A stretch of 64,000 nt of DNA from Cryptomeria japonica (lineage: Eukaryota > Streptophyta > Pinopsida > Cupressales > Cupressaceae), in the NCBI RefSeq assembly GCF_030272615.1, contig NC_081412.1, forward strand, positions 21,305,932 to 21,369,931. The letters run 5' to 3'. Both the position numbers and the translations under genes were made by a program. Shown here in pieces: positions 52,363 through 64,000 of the stretch. Numbering within the stretch: the first letter of the stretch is position 1; every line of letters starts with the position of its first letter. The notes below the pieces were generated by a model. That model saw only the letters and a program-made list of their open reading frames with translations. It ran no database searches and had not been told where the DNA came from.

Positions 52363-52530
52363 CTAAGGTGACTTTATTACAACTGCAAGCCTTATCTTCT
52401 AATGAATATTTGATATTTTTTGAATACCCCCCTTAAGGCTTACTTTACTGAAAACAAAACATACCAAACTAAAAACACTTACTACTAAGGTGACTTTATT
52501 AAAACTGTAAGCCTTATCTTCTAATTGTTA
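52363..52530. repeat. Short direct duplication
   Basis: ACTAAGGTGACTTTATTA, then AACTG, then AAGCCTTATCTTCTAAT occurs at 52364-52403 and again at about 52485-52525, about 122 bp apart, between SINE-like units 2 and 3. Confidence 0.6.
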
Positions 52531-52629
52531 TTTAAAATTATAAGCCTTTCATAAGGTTTTTAAAATTTTGAAATTATGAAATTCACGCAACCAAACGAAT
52601 TTGCATGCAAGCTTTCACATAGTTTTGTG

Positions 52630-52700
52630 AACTGCTAGGATTCAATCTTGAGGCTATCCAAAAACCAGTCTGACTGTACTACCAACTGGACTATCAATCT
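52630..52700 (-). repeat. tRNA-headed SINE-like unit 3
   Basis: Minus strand: GATAGTCCAGTTGGTAGTAC (the best A-box match, close to a real tRNA D arm) then AAGATTGAATCCTAGC (B-box-like). Confidence 0.55.
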
Positions 52701-53659
52701 TTTGTTGGTTTGATATTTTATGTCGAGCCTTCTCTAAAATTGGCATTTTAAAGTTGTAAGCTTTACACAACCAAATGCATTTATATATAATCTTCCAAAC
52801 AGTTGTGTTGAGTTCCAAAGAAAAATTGATTGGCTAGGTATTAAACACAACAATCAGGAAACTTGTGTATAGGCTCATTTGGCTATGTGAAGCTTAAATT
52901 TAAAACATAATGAACTCCCATAGATACTAGGCTACAATATATGAATCTTATGAACATCAAACTACACACAAATAACTTTGCACACACGGTAATTAACTAA
53001 AGTTTGGTAAAACCATAATCCAAATCGTAAATTACACATCACATCGGTGTTGCCACATCTTAAGATTGCAACTAGATAGAAATGGAAGAATGTAAAAATA
53101 TATGGAAAATCCTAGTTGTATAAGAAGAGCTAGTATAGGTGAAGTATGCATTAAAAGTTATTCGTTAGTCTTATGTTAAGATAGATTAAGATAAGATAGT
53201 TAATGAGGTAATAGCATCAAGGTTCTCTGTAATGTTACTTAGTCCAATTGTAATTGGGTTTTACACATAACGAGGAATATGGACCATAAACGAAGCCCTT
53301 AATTGTTTAGACCAGCTGGCAAAACTAATTAGCCCATATGCAAAATTATTTTTCTGATAAAGATGAAAGTTTAATTGCAAACCACTAGATTATATTTTGC
53401 AGTGGTCTTCTACCAAAATAAGCTTAGGCAAAATGTAGCAACCACACTGCCCTGAAGTCCCCTGAGTTTAAGTTGGCATTCATAAGTTTTCAGAAATGTG
53501 TGGTTCCTATTGTCAGGAAATTATAAAATTAAATTGGATGAAGTTTTATGTTGTGGATTTTGTGGGTCTGTTGTTTTTCCTTTTGCTCATCTGATTTTTA
53601 ATTATTTAGAAAATTTTCCCTGTGATTTAAGAATTTTAAAAGATAAAAATGGGAAAAGA

Positions 53660-53690
53660 ACACACACGCACATGCACGCACGCACACACA
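53660..53690. repeat. (CA)n/(CGCA)n microsatellite
   Basis: A short run of CA interspersed with CGCA units. Confidence 0.8.
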
Positions 53691-55089
53691 GTAAAATTGG
53701 AAAGTTAGTCCACGAATTAGATACCACTCACCCAAGGTTTTGTGAAATTGAACTTCAATTGCGCAGCATGTCGTAACACACTTTTCAGGTGCTGAGTGTG
53801 TTATTCGTGACAAGGCAACATAGTGGTAGCAGCCTTCAGGAAATTCAAACTAGGTACTGATAACAAAGTAAACGCCCAACCTCTGGTATTGGGCCTCATA
53901 GACCTCTCAAAACGGTTTTTCATAAATTTGAATTGAAGGGGATTCAATGATATTGATTAATGCTATTAAAAGGCTCTAAGCTCTCAACTGGAGACTAGAC
54001 AACCTATTACAAGAACCTTGAGGATTGCAGGATTCCTTCGTCAACTTCAAATGCTAGCACTACTATTCTGAGGCAAACATGGTTGCAAACTCTTTGGCTA
54101 ACCTTGCAATTGACAAGCCTTAAGAAGTTATTTCTTATAAGTCTCTATAAAATTGGCATGACACAAAATTGATCAAAGTTTGGGAGGACAACAAGATAAC
54201 ATCATCTCCATCATGTGAATAATTATAACACCATTCAGAAATGCCCATGACTCAACAAGTTCACATTTATTATGTCTCCCATATAAGGCTCATAAAATCA
54301 TTGTTTCTCAGTGGGTTGCAACTAATCCCCATGATTTTGTGTAGGGCAACCCAACAAATTGGTGGCCATAGCACTTTTATCTTGTGCCTTCAAGCTGGCT
54401 TCAGAAAGGTTCAGTCCTATATGGTGGGCTTTGTCTCTACTTCATGGGGATTCTTGACTCCTTTCTATGTTGATAGTCGTCTTGCCTATCCCCTACTCCT
54501 ATTCACAAACATTGGAGCGAGAAGATACATTTAGAGTGAACGGAGATGGCATTCTCCAACTACATCTCCAAAATTCCGCATGGACAACTTTCTAGAGAAA
54601 ATTTCAATGGTGCTTGGTGAAAACTTCATGAATGGCAATGAATCGAACTGAGTGAATTTTGGTACTTCCAAAAAAATTTATTTACAAGGTCCAATGCTTT
54701 TTAAGGAATCATTTTAAAGTTTGCTCCTTATAGCCATATTCCACATCAAGTTTGGGTATAGGTATAGCCTTAGGGAAGTTTTTGATGTTGGGGTCATTCA
54801 TAGAAAATGTGTACCAATGAAGTTCACAAGGAATTCAAAGAACTCTTATTTGCATTGGTTTTGAGCTAGAATCAATGGAATTCTTGGTTGCCCTTCCTTG
54901 GCTATGGGGCATTTAAAATAAGGTTAACCCAAGTGACCATCTAGGCTTCGCTTCAAACATTAGTTGTAGAGGGATGTCATTACAACATGGAGGTAGTGCA
55001 GATGACCATCAAAGTCTTGTTTGGGCTGCAAACATAGAGCCTCTACTAGTGGTGGAATATGGACACAAATACAAAACTCATTGTGATAC

Positions 55090-55500
55090 TTTGGCCCCTT
55101 GTTTCTCTCAGCACCTAAGCTTTCTTGTGAGTCATGGTGAGTCCCAACTAGTCAACCTAGATTGAAAACTGCGGTAGGAAAGGTCTATTCAATTTTGTTA
55201 GTGTCTTTGCAATGACAGTTTAGATGATTTCCTACTTATGATGCACAATGTTTGTGAGTTAGTGAGTCAGAGTATAAATTTAGTCCAGTCTAACGTAAGC
55301 CTCTAGCTCCTTGTGATGCATTGGCTCCTTGTTCCTCTATCGGCTTGAGCTCTCCTATGAGTCATGGTGTGTCCCAAGTGGTCGACCCAGATTGAAACAA
55401 TAGTAAGATGGTTGTTTCAATTTTGTTGGTGTCTATGTGATGACAATTTAGATGGTTTCCTACTTATGATGCACAATGTTTCTGAGCTAGTAAGCTTTCT
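55090..55500. repeat. Diverged ~232-bp tandem duplication
   Basis: CCTACTTATGATGCACAATG occurs in both halves (about 55232 and 55460). Matching words GAGTCATGGTG, GTCCCAA and AGATTGAAA precede it in each. The copies have several indels. No gene. Confidence 0.65.
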
Positions 55501-55701
55501 ATTAAAGGTATAATGTATGTCTGATCTAATGTTGTTTCTAGGACATGAGCATTGTATTTTATGTCTGCTATAAAGATGGGCATGTTCCTGCCCTATGCCA
55601 AATGGTCTCAAGTTGGAAGATTTTTTCTTGTTTGTTTGGTTTGGGGTATGTGATATGTCGCCCTCTAAGCAATTTTGGGCACGTAATGAGTAGCAAAATA
55701 T

Positions 55702-57142
55702 CAGTGTTCCACGGGGACGCGTCCCCCCCTTTTTGGCCACGTCTCCCCGTAAGAAACGTCTTGGGGAGGGGGGGATGGGGGCGCGACGTCCCCCGCCGTC
55801 CCGCCACCGCCACCCAAGCGTTGTCGGGATGCCGAGACGTCTCCGCGTCTCCTAGGGAGACGTGGAGACATGGAGACGTCTGGGCGTCTCCCCGTCCCTC
55901 TTGGGGAGGGGGGGATGGGGGTGCGACGTCCCCCGCCGTCCCGCCACCGCCACCCAAGCGTTGTCGGGATGCCGAGACGTCTCCACGTCTCCTAGGGAGA
56001 CGTGGAGACATGGAGACGTCTGGGCGTCTCCCCGTCCCTCGAGGGACGGGGAGACGCCCAGACGTCTCCCGTCACCCACGTCAAAAGCAAACAAAAAAAG
56101 CATTTTTTTATAAACATGTGACTTTTGGGGGGGTTAAGGGGTTTCTTTAGGTGCATAGAGAATATGTTTGATTCCAGAGATGCCGACACAATGCGCACTG
56201 AGTGGGGAAGATTTGCCACTCTTAGAGGTTATTCAGATGCGGCAAAGGTGGATATAGACACTATGGCACAGGAGGACCCACTTTTGTGGTGGAATTGTCA
56301 TGGCCCGAAATCTTTGACCACCACTCTAGCCATCCGTCTGCTATCCCAGGTTTCCAGTTCTTCAGCTACTGAGAGGAACTGGTCTACATATAGTTTCATC
56401 CACTCTCTTAAGAGGAACAGACTTACCTCTAAGAGAGCAGAGAAGCTTGTGGCTATACACAGTGCTTTGCGTCTCATGGACCGCAAGACACTTGTGTACA
56501 AGGAGAGTCCAGCGGCATGATGGGATGTAGAGCCAGAGGAGCCTTCACAGATTGATGAGGATGATCCTACCACTTCAGATGCAGGGCTAGTTGGTGTGAG
56601 CTTGAGGGACCTTGATCTTCAGGAGTCCAACAATTCCGGTGAGGAGGAGTTCGCAGATGATTAGAGGCCTCCATTAGCTACATTTTGAGTTTTGTCATTT
56701 TGTCTTTGACTCTAGTCTCTTTTGTAATGCTATTGCTACACGTATTTGTATTTGGCTACTCATTGTAATGATGAATCATGTAATCATCTTTATTATTATA
56801 GACTTTGCAATGGCATCAGATATTCATATTTTCGTTTTCCTTTTTCGATATAATAGAAATGAGAAATCTCCAATTTGACAATTTTATTTGTCAAATTTTA
56901 TTTAGCATTTACTTTTAGCAATTAGTATTACTAATCTAAGTAATCTTGGTATTTCGGATTTCCTATAGTTTCATTTGAAATCTAATTCTTATACTATTAT
57001 ACTGTCATACATCTTTTCAAAACTAGTTTTTCAAGTACTATATGTATATGTATAACTATATGAGCACCACCACCCCGCCACCCCCCGCCATCCCCAATCT
57101 TAGGCCCTTGGTCCCCCCGTCCCCAACACTCTTGGAACACTG
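55702..57142 (+). mobile_element. hAT transposon, internally deleted, with perfect 8-bp target duplication
   Basis: The ends are CAGTGTTCCA (55702-55711) and its exact reverse complement TGGAACACTG (57133-57142). CAAAATAT flanks both sides (55694-55701 and 57143-57150). An 8-bp duplication with CAG...CTG ends is diagnostic of hAT. At 1,441 bp, with only the C-terminal part of a transposase, it is a deletion derivative that would need a helper transposase. Confidence 0.95.
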
Positions 57143-60100
57143 CAAAATATGCTAGTAGTAAGGCCATTTACGTAACAATTACATTTACATCTTTGTAAAT
57201 TCCGTCTCTGATTTCTATGATATCTCTATTTTAATATAACAAGAATGGGCTCTACCCATCATTCATCAATCAAAAAAAATTGGGAAGAAAGAAAACTCCT
57301 TAATCAAGCATTATGATTTGTAATAAAGGGTACAAAGTATCGAGGAAAAAATACCCAAAATTCGTTACAACAGAGAAAGTTTAGCACAAGACGACATTTT
57401 GCTAAACAAAAGACTAGCAATATATGTTTTTCATTCTAGTGTTACAAAACAAACATAGAGCATTTGATATGAAATGAAAGTAGATATGGTCACAACGAGA
57501 GCTCTTTAGCTACATCGAATTTTCCTAGTGATGTTGCAATGGCAATTTCCAAAATGAGATTGTGTTGGCATACACTTTGTGTTGCTCCAAACCATCCCAA
57601 AGCTTCCTCATTTGGACTCCTAGGTTATGCATAACATTGTTCAACCAAGTTGGCAGCTTTGTTTTGAAGTGATTATTGATTGTTTGATTTTAACAAAGGA
57701 GCTAAAGACTCCTTAAATAGAGATCGCAAACGATGTTTCTAAAACAGAAACAATCGTGAACTAAAGCAAAAAAAAGACTAAACCAATTAAAAGACTAAAT
57801 GACCATTATAGCAATATAACAATATTACTTTAATACCCTCCCTTAGTGGTCATTCTACTAACTACAACATTTGTCCCGAAATTTTACAATCAGCTGATAC
57901 AACCCATGACCTCCAATGCCAACTATGTCATTGAATCTCTAGCTGCCTTCCAACATGATGTTGGGTAACGAAGTCATCCCTCCAACTATCCAAAGACGCG
58001 AAAATCGAGATAGCTCAAAAAAAATCAATTTTTGTTGATAAAAAATGGCAAAAAAGTTGAAAAACCTAAAACCTACAATTTTGTCCAAAAAAGTCAAACG
58101 AATGTTGTTGTAAGACCGCCACGATTTTGTAGAAAAATTGTCAAACCCTCGATGCGATGCTATGGACACATCTTGTGGAGTGCCATTGCATTGGAGACTT
58201 TATTGTGTACGACATCACCTTGGAGCTTGACATGTGTACCCTTAGAGTGAAGCGCCCCACATGTGTGGAACCTACTTGTAAATATGCAGGTTGCTTGTAA
58301 GGTTTTAGGCTGACATATGTATTGTTGGCCACCCTTACCTATATATATATATATATTTGTTAAGTTTAATGATCAGATTATAAAATTTCGGATGTGAGAT
58401 AATTCAAACACAATTGCACAGCATATACCCTGGGAAAACCTTCCAACTTGAAGGTGAAAAACCCAACAACAAATGTCTTTTACTATATTAGATAAGATAG
58501 CAAGATGTCTTTACAAAATCATTTCACACTTTGAAGCTATATGATTAAATCGCTGTATATGCAGTCCGAACTGCCAAAGAATGATATGCAGTATATGCAG
58601 TCCGAACTGCCAAAGAATGATATATAATCTTCAGTCTGCCTTATATGTTCGATCTGCTGATATGTAATGTTTTCGATCTGCTGAAGGAGGAATCGATCTG
58701 CTGGAGGATGTCAATCTGCTGATGTATATTATATTCAATTTACTGAAAGATGTTATCTTCGATGCCTTGTGGAGAGAGAGGAAACCCATCTATATACCCA
58801 TACGTGGGTGTCTCCAAGCAACACGACTTCTACCAAAAGTCAGCTCTTCTCCAATCATCACGTCTTCTCCAAGGATCGAGTCAATGCCAAATAACACGTC
58901 TTCATCAAGGGTCGGGTTTATTGCAAACAACATGATTTTCCCAAGGGTGGCGAACTTAACAAGCAGTTACATTTTTCTTTAACAAAACGTGTTATCCAAT
59001 TTGCAAATATAAATGTAGAAAGTCGGCATCATATGTATAATAGATTGAATCATATAAATGTCTAAGGCCGATTAGGCCATTCACGTATTCGATGACAAGT
59101 CGGCCCTGTAGGATCCGACCGATGCTATACAACAACAATATTCACACACGGTTTAGTGAAAAAATCGGCAAAAACCTTCGTTTGGTGGAAAAATGGTAAA
59201 AAAACCTTCGTATCGCCAAAAATTGGAAATCTTCGAGTGTTGAAACCCTAGCCGTGGAAAACAAAAAACCCACAATTTTTCTCTTCAAAAGCTTATGATT
59301 TTCCACCTCAAACATATCTGCAATTTCAAAGAAGAAGCCCACATTTTTTATTAAAAAATTGTTTTAAAAACTTCCGGAAAAAAAATCCAGGCAACCCTTG
59401 AATCTTTACTAAACAAAAATTTACCAAAAAAATCTTTGAAAACCTCTTGAAATGCCACAAAATTTCCAAGAAATTGTCCACAAATAATATTAAAGAAATC
59501 TGCCAAAATCAGAAACCCTCGATTTTATATTTTAAAAAGTCGAGCAAAAAACTTCCAGAAATTTCCTCATAATCTCTAGGTAAAGACCAAGAATTTTTAT
59601 ATAAAAAATCGCCAAAAAACTCTTGAGCTCCGATACCATGAAATGATAATTGATCGTTCGATTTTAACAAAGAAGCTGAAGACTCCTTAAATAGAGATTA
59701 CAAACGTTGTTTCTAAAACAGAAACAATCATGAACTAAAGCATGAAAAGGAGACTTATTAAACTAACTAAAAGACTAAATGACCATTATAGCAATATAAC
59801 AATATTACTTTAATACATTGAACTTAAACGTCTTCAGGTAGTTAAATGTTTTGAGATTATAAACCTAGAACTCTTTTGGAATTTAGAATTTTCTGGAATT
59901 GTTGAGTAATTGCAGCACCATATCTTTTCATACTTTCAGCACTAAAAATATGTATGATAGTCCCCATGCAATTTACCATTCTTACGTAACAATGTTGGAA
60001 AATACAAAGGCCTTCCTCTTGTTTTTTGAGGCTATTGATGATATCTCTCTAATTTTGCTTGATGGCTTTAATGATAGGACCTAGTAGACTTGGATTTTTC

Positions 60101-63100
60101 AATTGTCTTTGGGAGACCATTGAGAGTGTCATTAATCTTCGCCAAAAAAAAGTGAATGGTTGTTTCATTAAGCTTGGACAAGCTGCAGGAATAAGTTTCT
60201 AAATCCTCAAAAGGTTTAAAGTTGCTTTATAATTTTATAGGGATGAAGGGATGAAGGGTTGGGTTCGAACTATGAAGGCTTATCATTAAGCATGTATTGG
60301 CCACCAAGCTTAACCATGTTGATTGGCGTAGGGTATTTGAATGATCCAGAAACAAAGAGATGGTAAGCCAGGGATTTATTCTCGATGGAAAGATAAGTGA
60401 TAGAAAGTGTTTGTTACTAGTTATCACAAGAGTAGTAGCATTTACCTTGTAAGATTGAACAAGAATGCAGCTCAAGAGTATAGGAGAAATTGAAGAGAAA
60501 AGACAACTTTTACCCTTTTTGGACGCATGTTCAGGAATGGTGGAAGCAGCCATCTTACCAAGTCCAAGAAATTGGCAGAGAGGAAATCCTTCCCCTTTAC
60601 ATTAAAGAATGATGCTGACAACACACTTCGCATCATATTTTTACTTAATTCTGTAATCATCCTCTCAGGCCCTTTTTTCTTCCTACTATAAGATTTTTAA
60701 TGGTCGGTGTTTAACTTCAAATCAAAATAAAACCTTGAGATGTTTTCCAAGTGCACTTTGAAGGATATAAATGTTTTCAAGAGGTCAATCTGATGTGAAA
60801 TTTGAGGTGAAAAACCATTAGACAATAGTGTAGGAGTAGAAGGCACATTTATTTCTATTCCCACATGGATCTAAAAAACCCATATATCATTTCTTTGTTT
60901 TTTTCGTCTTCAAGCAAGCATGCCACTTCTTTTTCATCAAGCCATGCTGAGATTGCTCTTTCCTTTCTTTTCAGGGAGAAGGTGCCAAATTTTCTTCAAC
61001 ACCAAAGACAAAACTAAGAAAAACTGCCCAAACTAATTTACTTTTGGTACAAGCCCACTATTTATCAAAAAGAAAACATTTGCTGCTGTTGCTATTGTCC
61101 ACTACAAGCCACAACTCCAGTATTGTAGAGGGTGTCATATCCCATTTAAAACATTGCTTATGTTATTAAAAAAATAAAAGCAAAAAACAAAAAAAGACAA
61201 AAAAACAAAGAAAGTTAGCCAACTCAACTTGGATAAGGCCAAAAGTAGCTGCATCAAATAGAAAAGATCTGGGTTTTTGTTTATTTACAAAACATGAGTT
61301 GAGGAGTTGGTTGCCCTGGAAGCCACAACCCTAGGAACATGTGACCCTATTTAAACTGGCAGCGGGTAGAAAGAAAGGCATTCAAAATATTCTCCCTTAA
61401 GCCCACATTTGAGCAACTTATTCACAGTCCTAGGACAAAAACCCTAATGATTATTTGAGATACAAGGATGGAAGGCCTTGGACAACTCATACAGAGACCA
61501 AGGATGAAAAACCTCAGCCATCTAGTCGATGGTTCCAATTAGGGAACTGCACAAAACTTAAAGCATTTAGCATAGTAACAGTTCGATAGTTTCAGCCAGT
61601 TCTGTTTGGGGATTTCAGGAGTCTCAGTTAAGAAATCAATCTTCAGCACTTACCTATTTCCAGCGTAGCAGTATCAGTTAGCAGAATTTCTTAACTTTAG
61701 TACAGTAGTCATGTTACAGTCAACTTCAGGACCTTCCAATTCAACTTTGCAGCCACAGTTCAATATTAGTAGTCAGCCTCTTGTAAGACCAGCAGCAGAG
61801 TTGAGGTAGGATTGTCCCATTTACTTGCAAGAATTGAATCAGTTGTAACTTCACACTATTTCTAGACTCAGAGAAAATTCCATATCATAAGATAAGTAGA
61901 TTTCCTAATAAAGTGTTCTTTCAGAATTCAATGTATTGTTTTCAAAATCTGTTAAGGTTTTTCTTATTCAGCTACAAAATTATCTAAAACCAGTCATGAC
62001 AGTGTTATTAGAGCAGTAACTCTACTAGCCTATAGGGTGAGATCATGCTATACAATGCCACAGATCTCTGATATTTGGAAAGAGAAAAGAAGTAGAATTC
62101 TTAGACTTCAGATACAGAAGCAGAAAGGTGGGTGATAGAAATAAAAAATCATCTGATGAGACCTTGAGAGAATTTGCAGTCCAGCTCACGCAGAGCCAGG
62201 AAGCAGTGGCAAATTCAATGAAAGACTCCATAGCCAACCTGATTCTTGCTCTACATCACAACAATAAGAACAAGGCCAATGATGGCGATGGTAGTCCATC
62301 ACTGATTAATAGGGTTCTTAAGTTCTTAACAACTTGACTTCACCTATTCCAAGCCCCAAAATCTTCAGATCCAAACTCCTCCCAAGGGAAGAACCAAAGC
62401 CAGAGGGAGAAGAATGGCAATTCCCAACAACAAAGATGATGAATATCTAACGCGAGGAATATCAAAATCTCAATCCAAGGTTCCCACTGGATATGTCCCT
62501 CAAGGATCATTGTGATTTGTAGATGAGGAACGCTCGAAGAGGGGGAGACAGACCTCTCAACATCAAGCTCTCTGAGACTTACAGAGTTGAGTTGGCACAT
62601 TAACCATTCCTACCTGTGATGGGTCCAGCAAATGTTTGGCTTAAACACCGTTGCAAAAGATTGATACCTATTTTTCATTGAACCCAATTGTTGAAGATGA
62701 GGCTATCAGATTTGCCACTCTTACCCTCTAAGGGGTGGCTCACAAGTGGTGGTATCATGGGATAATCACTTAGGAACAAAATTCTATCACCACCTTAAAA
62801 TAATTTGGGAAGAAGCCGCTGGACATGTTCAAAAGGAATGATCAAAAAATTCATTTTAGAGAGCTAGTCGTGGATCAGTAGAAGACTATGTGACTGCATT
62901 TTAGAGGTTAGTCGTAATAGCGCCAAGGAAAAAATTCATTCCTAGAGAACCTCCTTTAAATAAAAAAAAAAAAAAGAAATACTAGAAAACAAGGGTAGAG
63001 ATCTACTCCTCCACCTAAAAAAGATTTAGATTCCATACATGAATTGAGAAGGAAATCATTGTGTCATGAGCCATGGGCACCTGGACATCACTGTCTAGGG

Positions 63101-64000
63101 AAATGACAAATCTATTGCATCAAGGTTGCCTCCAATGATGAGCCTGAAACTGAAGATCTTGAACCAAGAAACACAAAAGAACTTGAACCTGAAATATTGG
63201 AGGAACCAACAATAGCACTTTAGTTTTACTTTCATGAGACTCAGAATTCACGAGGTCTTGTTGGGACAGTGCATCACCATTCTTACAGACAATGGGGCCG
63301 CACCTTGGGACAAAGGAGTTAAGGGGTTTCAATGTCATTGTAGCAGATGGACATACCATTCCCTGAAAACGAAGGCCGAGACAACTTGGTATTACATGGG
63401 AGGGGGGCACAAAACACATAAGGACTTCTATGTGGTAAACATGGGAGAAATAGATATGGTTTCAGGTGTGCAATGGCTACAATCACTCCATGAGTTCGCT
63501 CAAAACTACCAATCAATGGAACTCAAATTTACATCAAACAAGGAGGAGGTAGTCCTCAAATGAATTTCTAATGGAACACCCAAGATCGTCACTACAAAAA
63601 GAATGGAAAGATCTGTTCATATAGACTAAATTGCATAGGCTTTCAATTGCCTCATCAGCTCATCAAAATCAACCCCTAAAAGAGATTCATATCCAGAAAA
63701 CATTTAGACGATTCTAAAGCAGTATAATAAGGTCTTAAATGATATACCCTTGGGGCTTCCACCAAACGGTAGTTTTTAGCACATTATAGAGCTGGAGACA
63801 AGAGCTAAGCCTGTCATTACTACCCCATACAGACATCCGCAAATGCACAAAGAAGAAATCGAGAAAGCAATCAAAAAATTGTTGGCAGTAGGGCACATCA
63901 AACCAAGTTCCAGTCTATTTGCTTCCCCAATAGTCATGGTGAGGAAAAAGGATGGTACAATGAGAATCTGCATCGATTACAAGGCTTTGAACAAGAGAAC

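Larger units (their letters stand above)
50450..55693. other. Sequence upstream of the first visible TAF4 exon
   Basis: Read as intron if TAF4 is complete beyond the window (acceptor TTGGGCAG at 50450). It contains three SINE-like units, microsatellites and degenerate duplications, listed separately. No further TAF4 exon was recognised on the minus strand. Confidence 0.5.

Overview
The window looks like intergenic and intronic DNA from a large, transposon-rich plant nuclear genome. A gymnosperm (conifer-like) source is my best guess. Reasons: long runs of nested, decayed Ty3/gypsy and Ty1/copia elements, plant-type hAT and TRIM-like elements, one ordinary eukaryotic gene split by a 6-kb intron, and almost no intact long ORFs. 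The species assignment is inference.

Layout. (1) 1-8221: 3' part of a decayed Ty3/gypsy element on +: protease/linker, RT-RNase H, integrase, then an extra coiled-coil ORF after pol, a polypurine tract and a 3' LTR. The LTR is interrupted by a 1.1-kb poly(A)-tailed retroposon on - with a 15-bp target duplication. (2) 8386-26851: 5'-truncated Ty1/copia element on +. Its 3' LTR is split by a 13-kb DNA transposon (11467-24530) and by a 1.55-kb solo LTR on - (24822-26373). (3) The 13-kb transposon is the most unusual object here. It has ~35-bp terminal inverted repeats flanked by TATA, clusters of a GGGTTCGNNCGAACCC-like motif near both ends, a 2.9-kb satellite array of hairpin-forming monomers, a three-exon gene on + for an unrecognised protein (15596-17579), a 467-bp tandem repeat, and a convergent multi-exon transposase-like gene on - (23396-19180) with a plausible DDE triad. 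Both genes are broken by stops. (4) 27860-39071: two copies, in opposite orientation, of a gag-protease-only LTR family. The - copy (31401-39071) has both LTRs. (5) 42337-50449: nine exons on - encoding the C-terminal ~395 residues of TFIID subunit TAF4; all splice phases agree. The upstream exons are not visible, so 50450-64000 is either a very long intron or foreign sequence upstream of a truncated gene. (6) That interval holds three tRNA-headed SINE-like units, a hAT deletion derivative with a perfect 8-bp target duplication (55702-57142), a TRIM-like element (57665-59817) containing a solo LTR (58358-59137), and the 5' LTR, gag, protease and start of RT of another Ty3/gypsy element running off the right edge.

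How it fits together. TAF4 is the only gene likely to serve the host. Everything else is transposon-derived and mostly dead. Many disabling stops are TAG or TAA at expected Gln codons, or TGA at Arg codons, as expected from C-to-T decay of methylated cytosines. Exon and element boundaries were read by eye from splice signals, target duplications and repeat ends; family names rest on recognised motifs and no database search was made.
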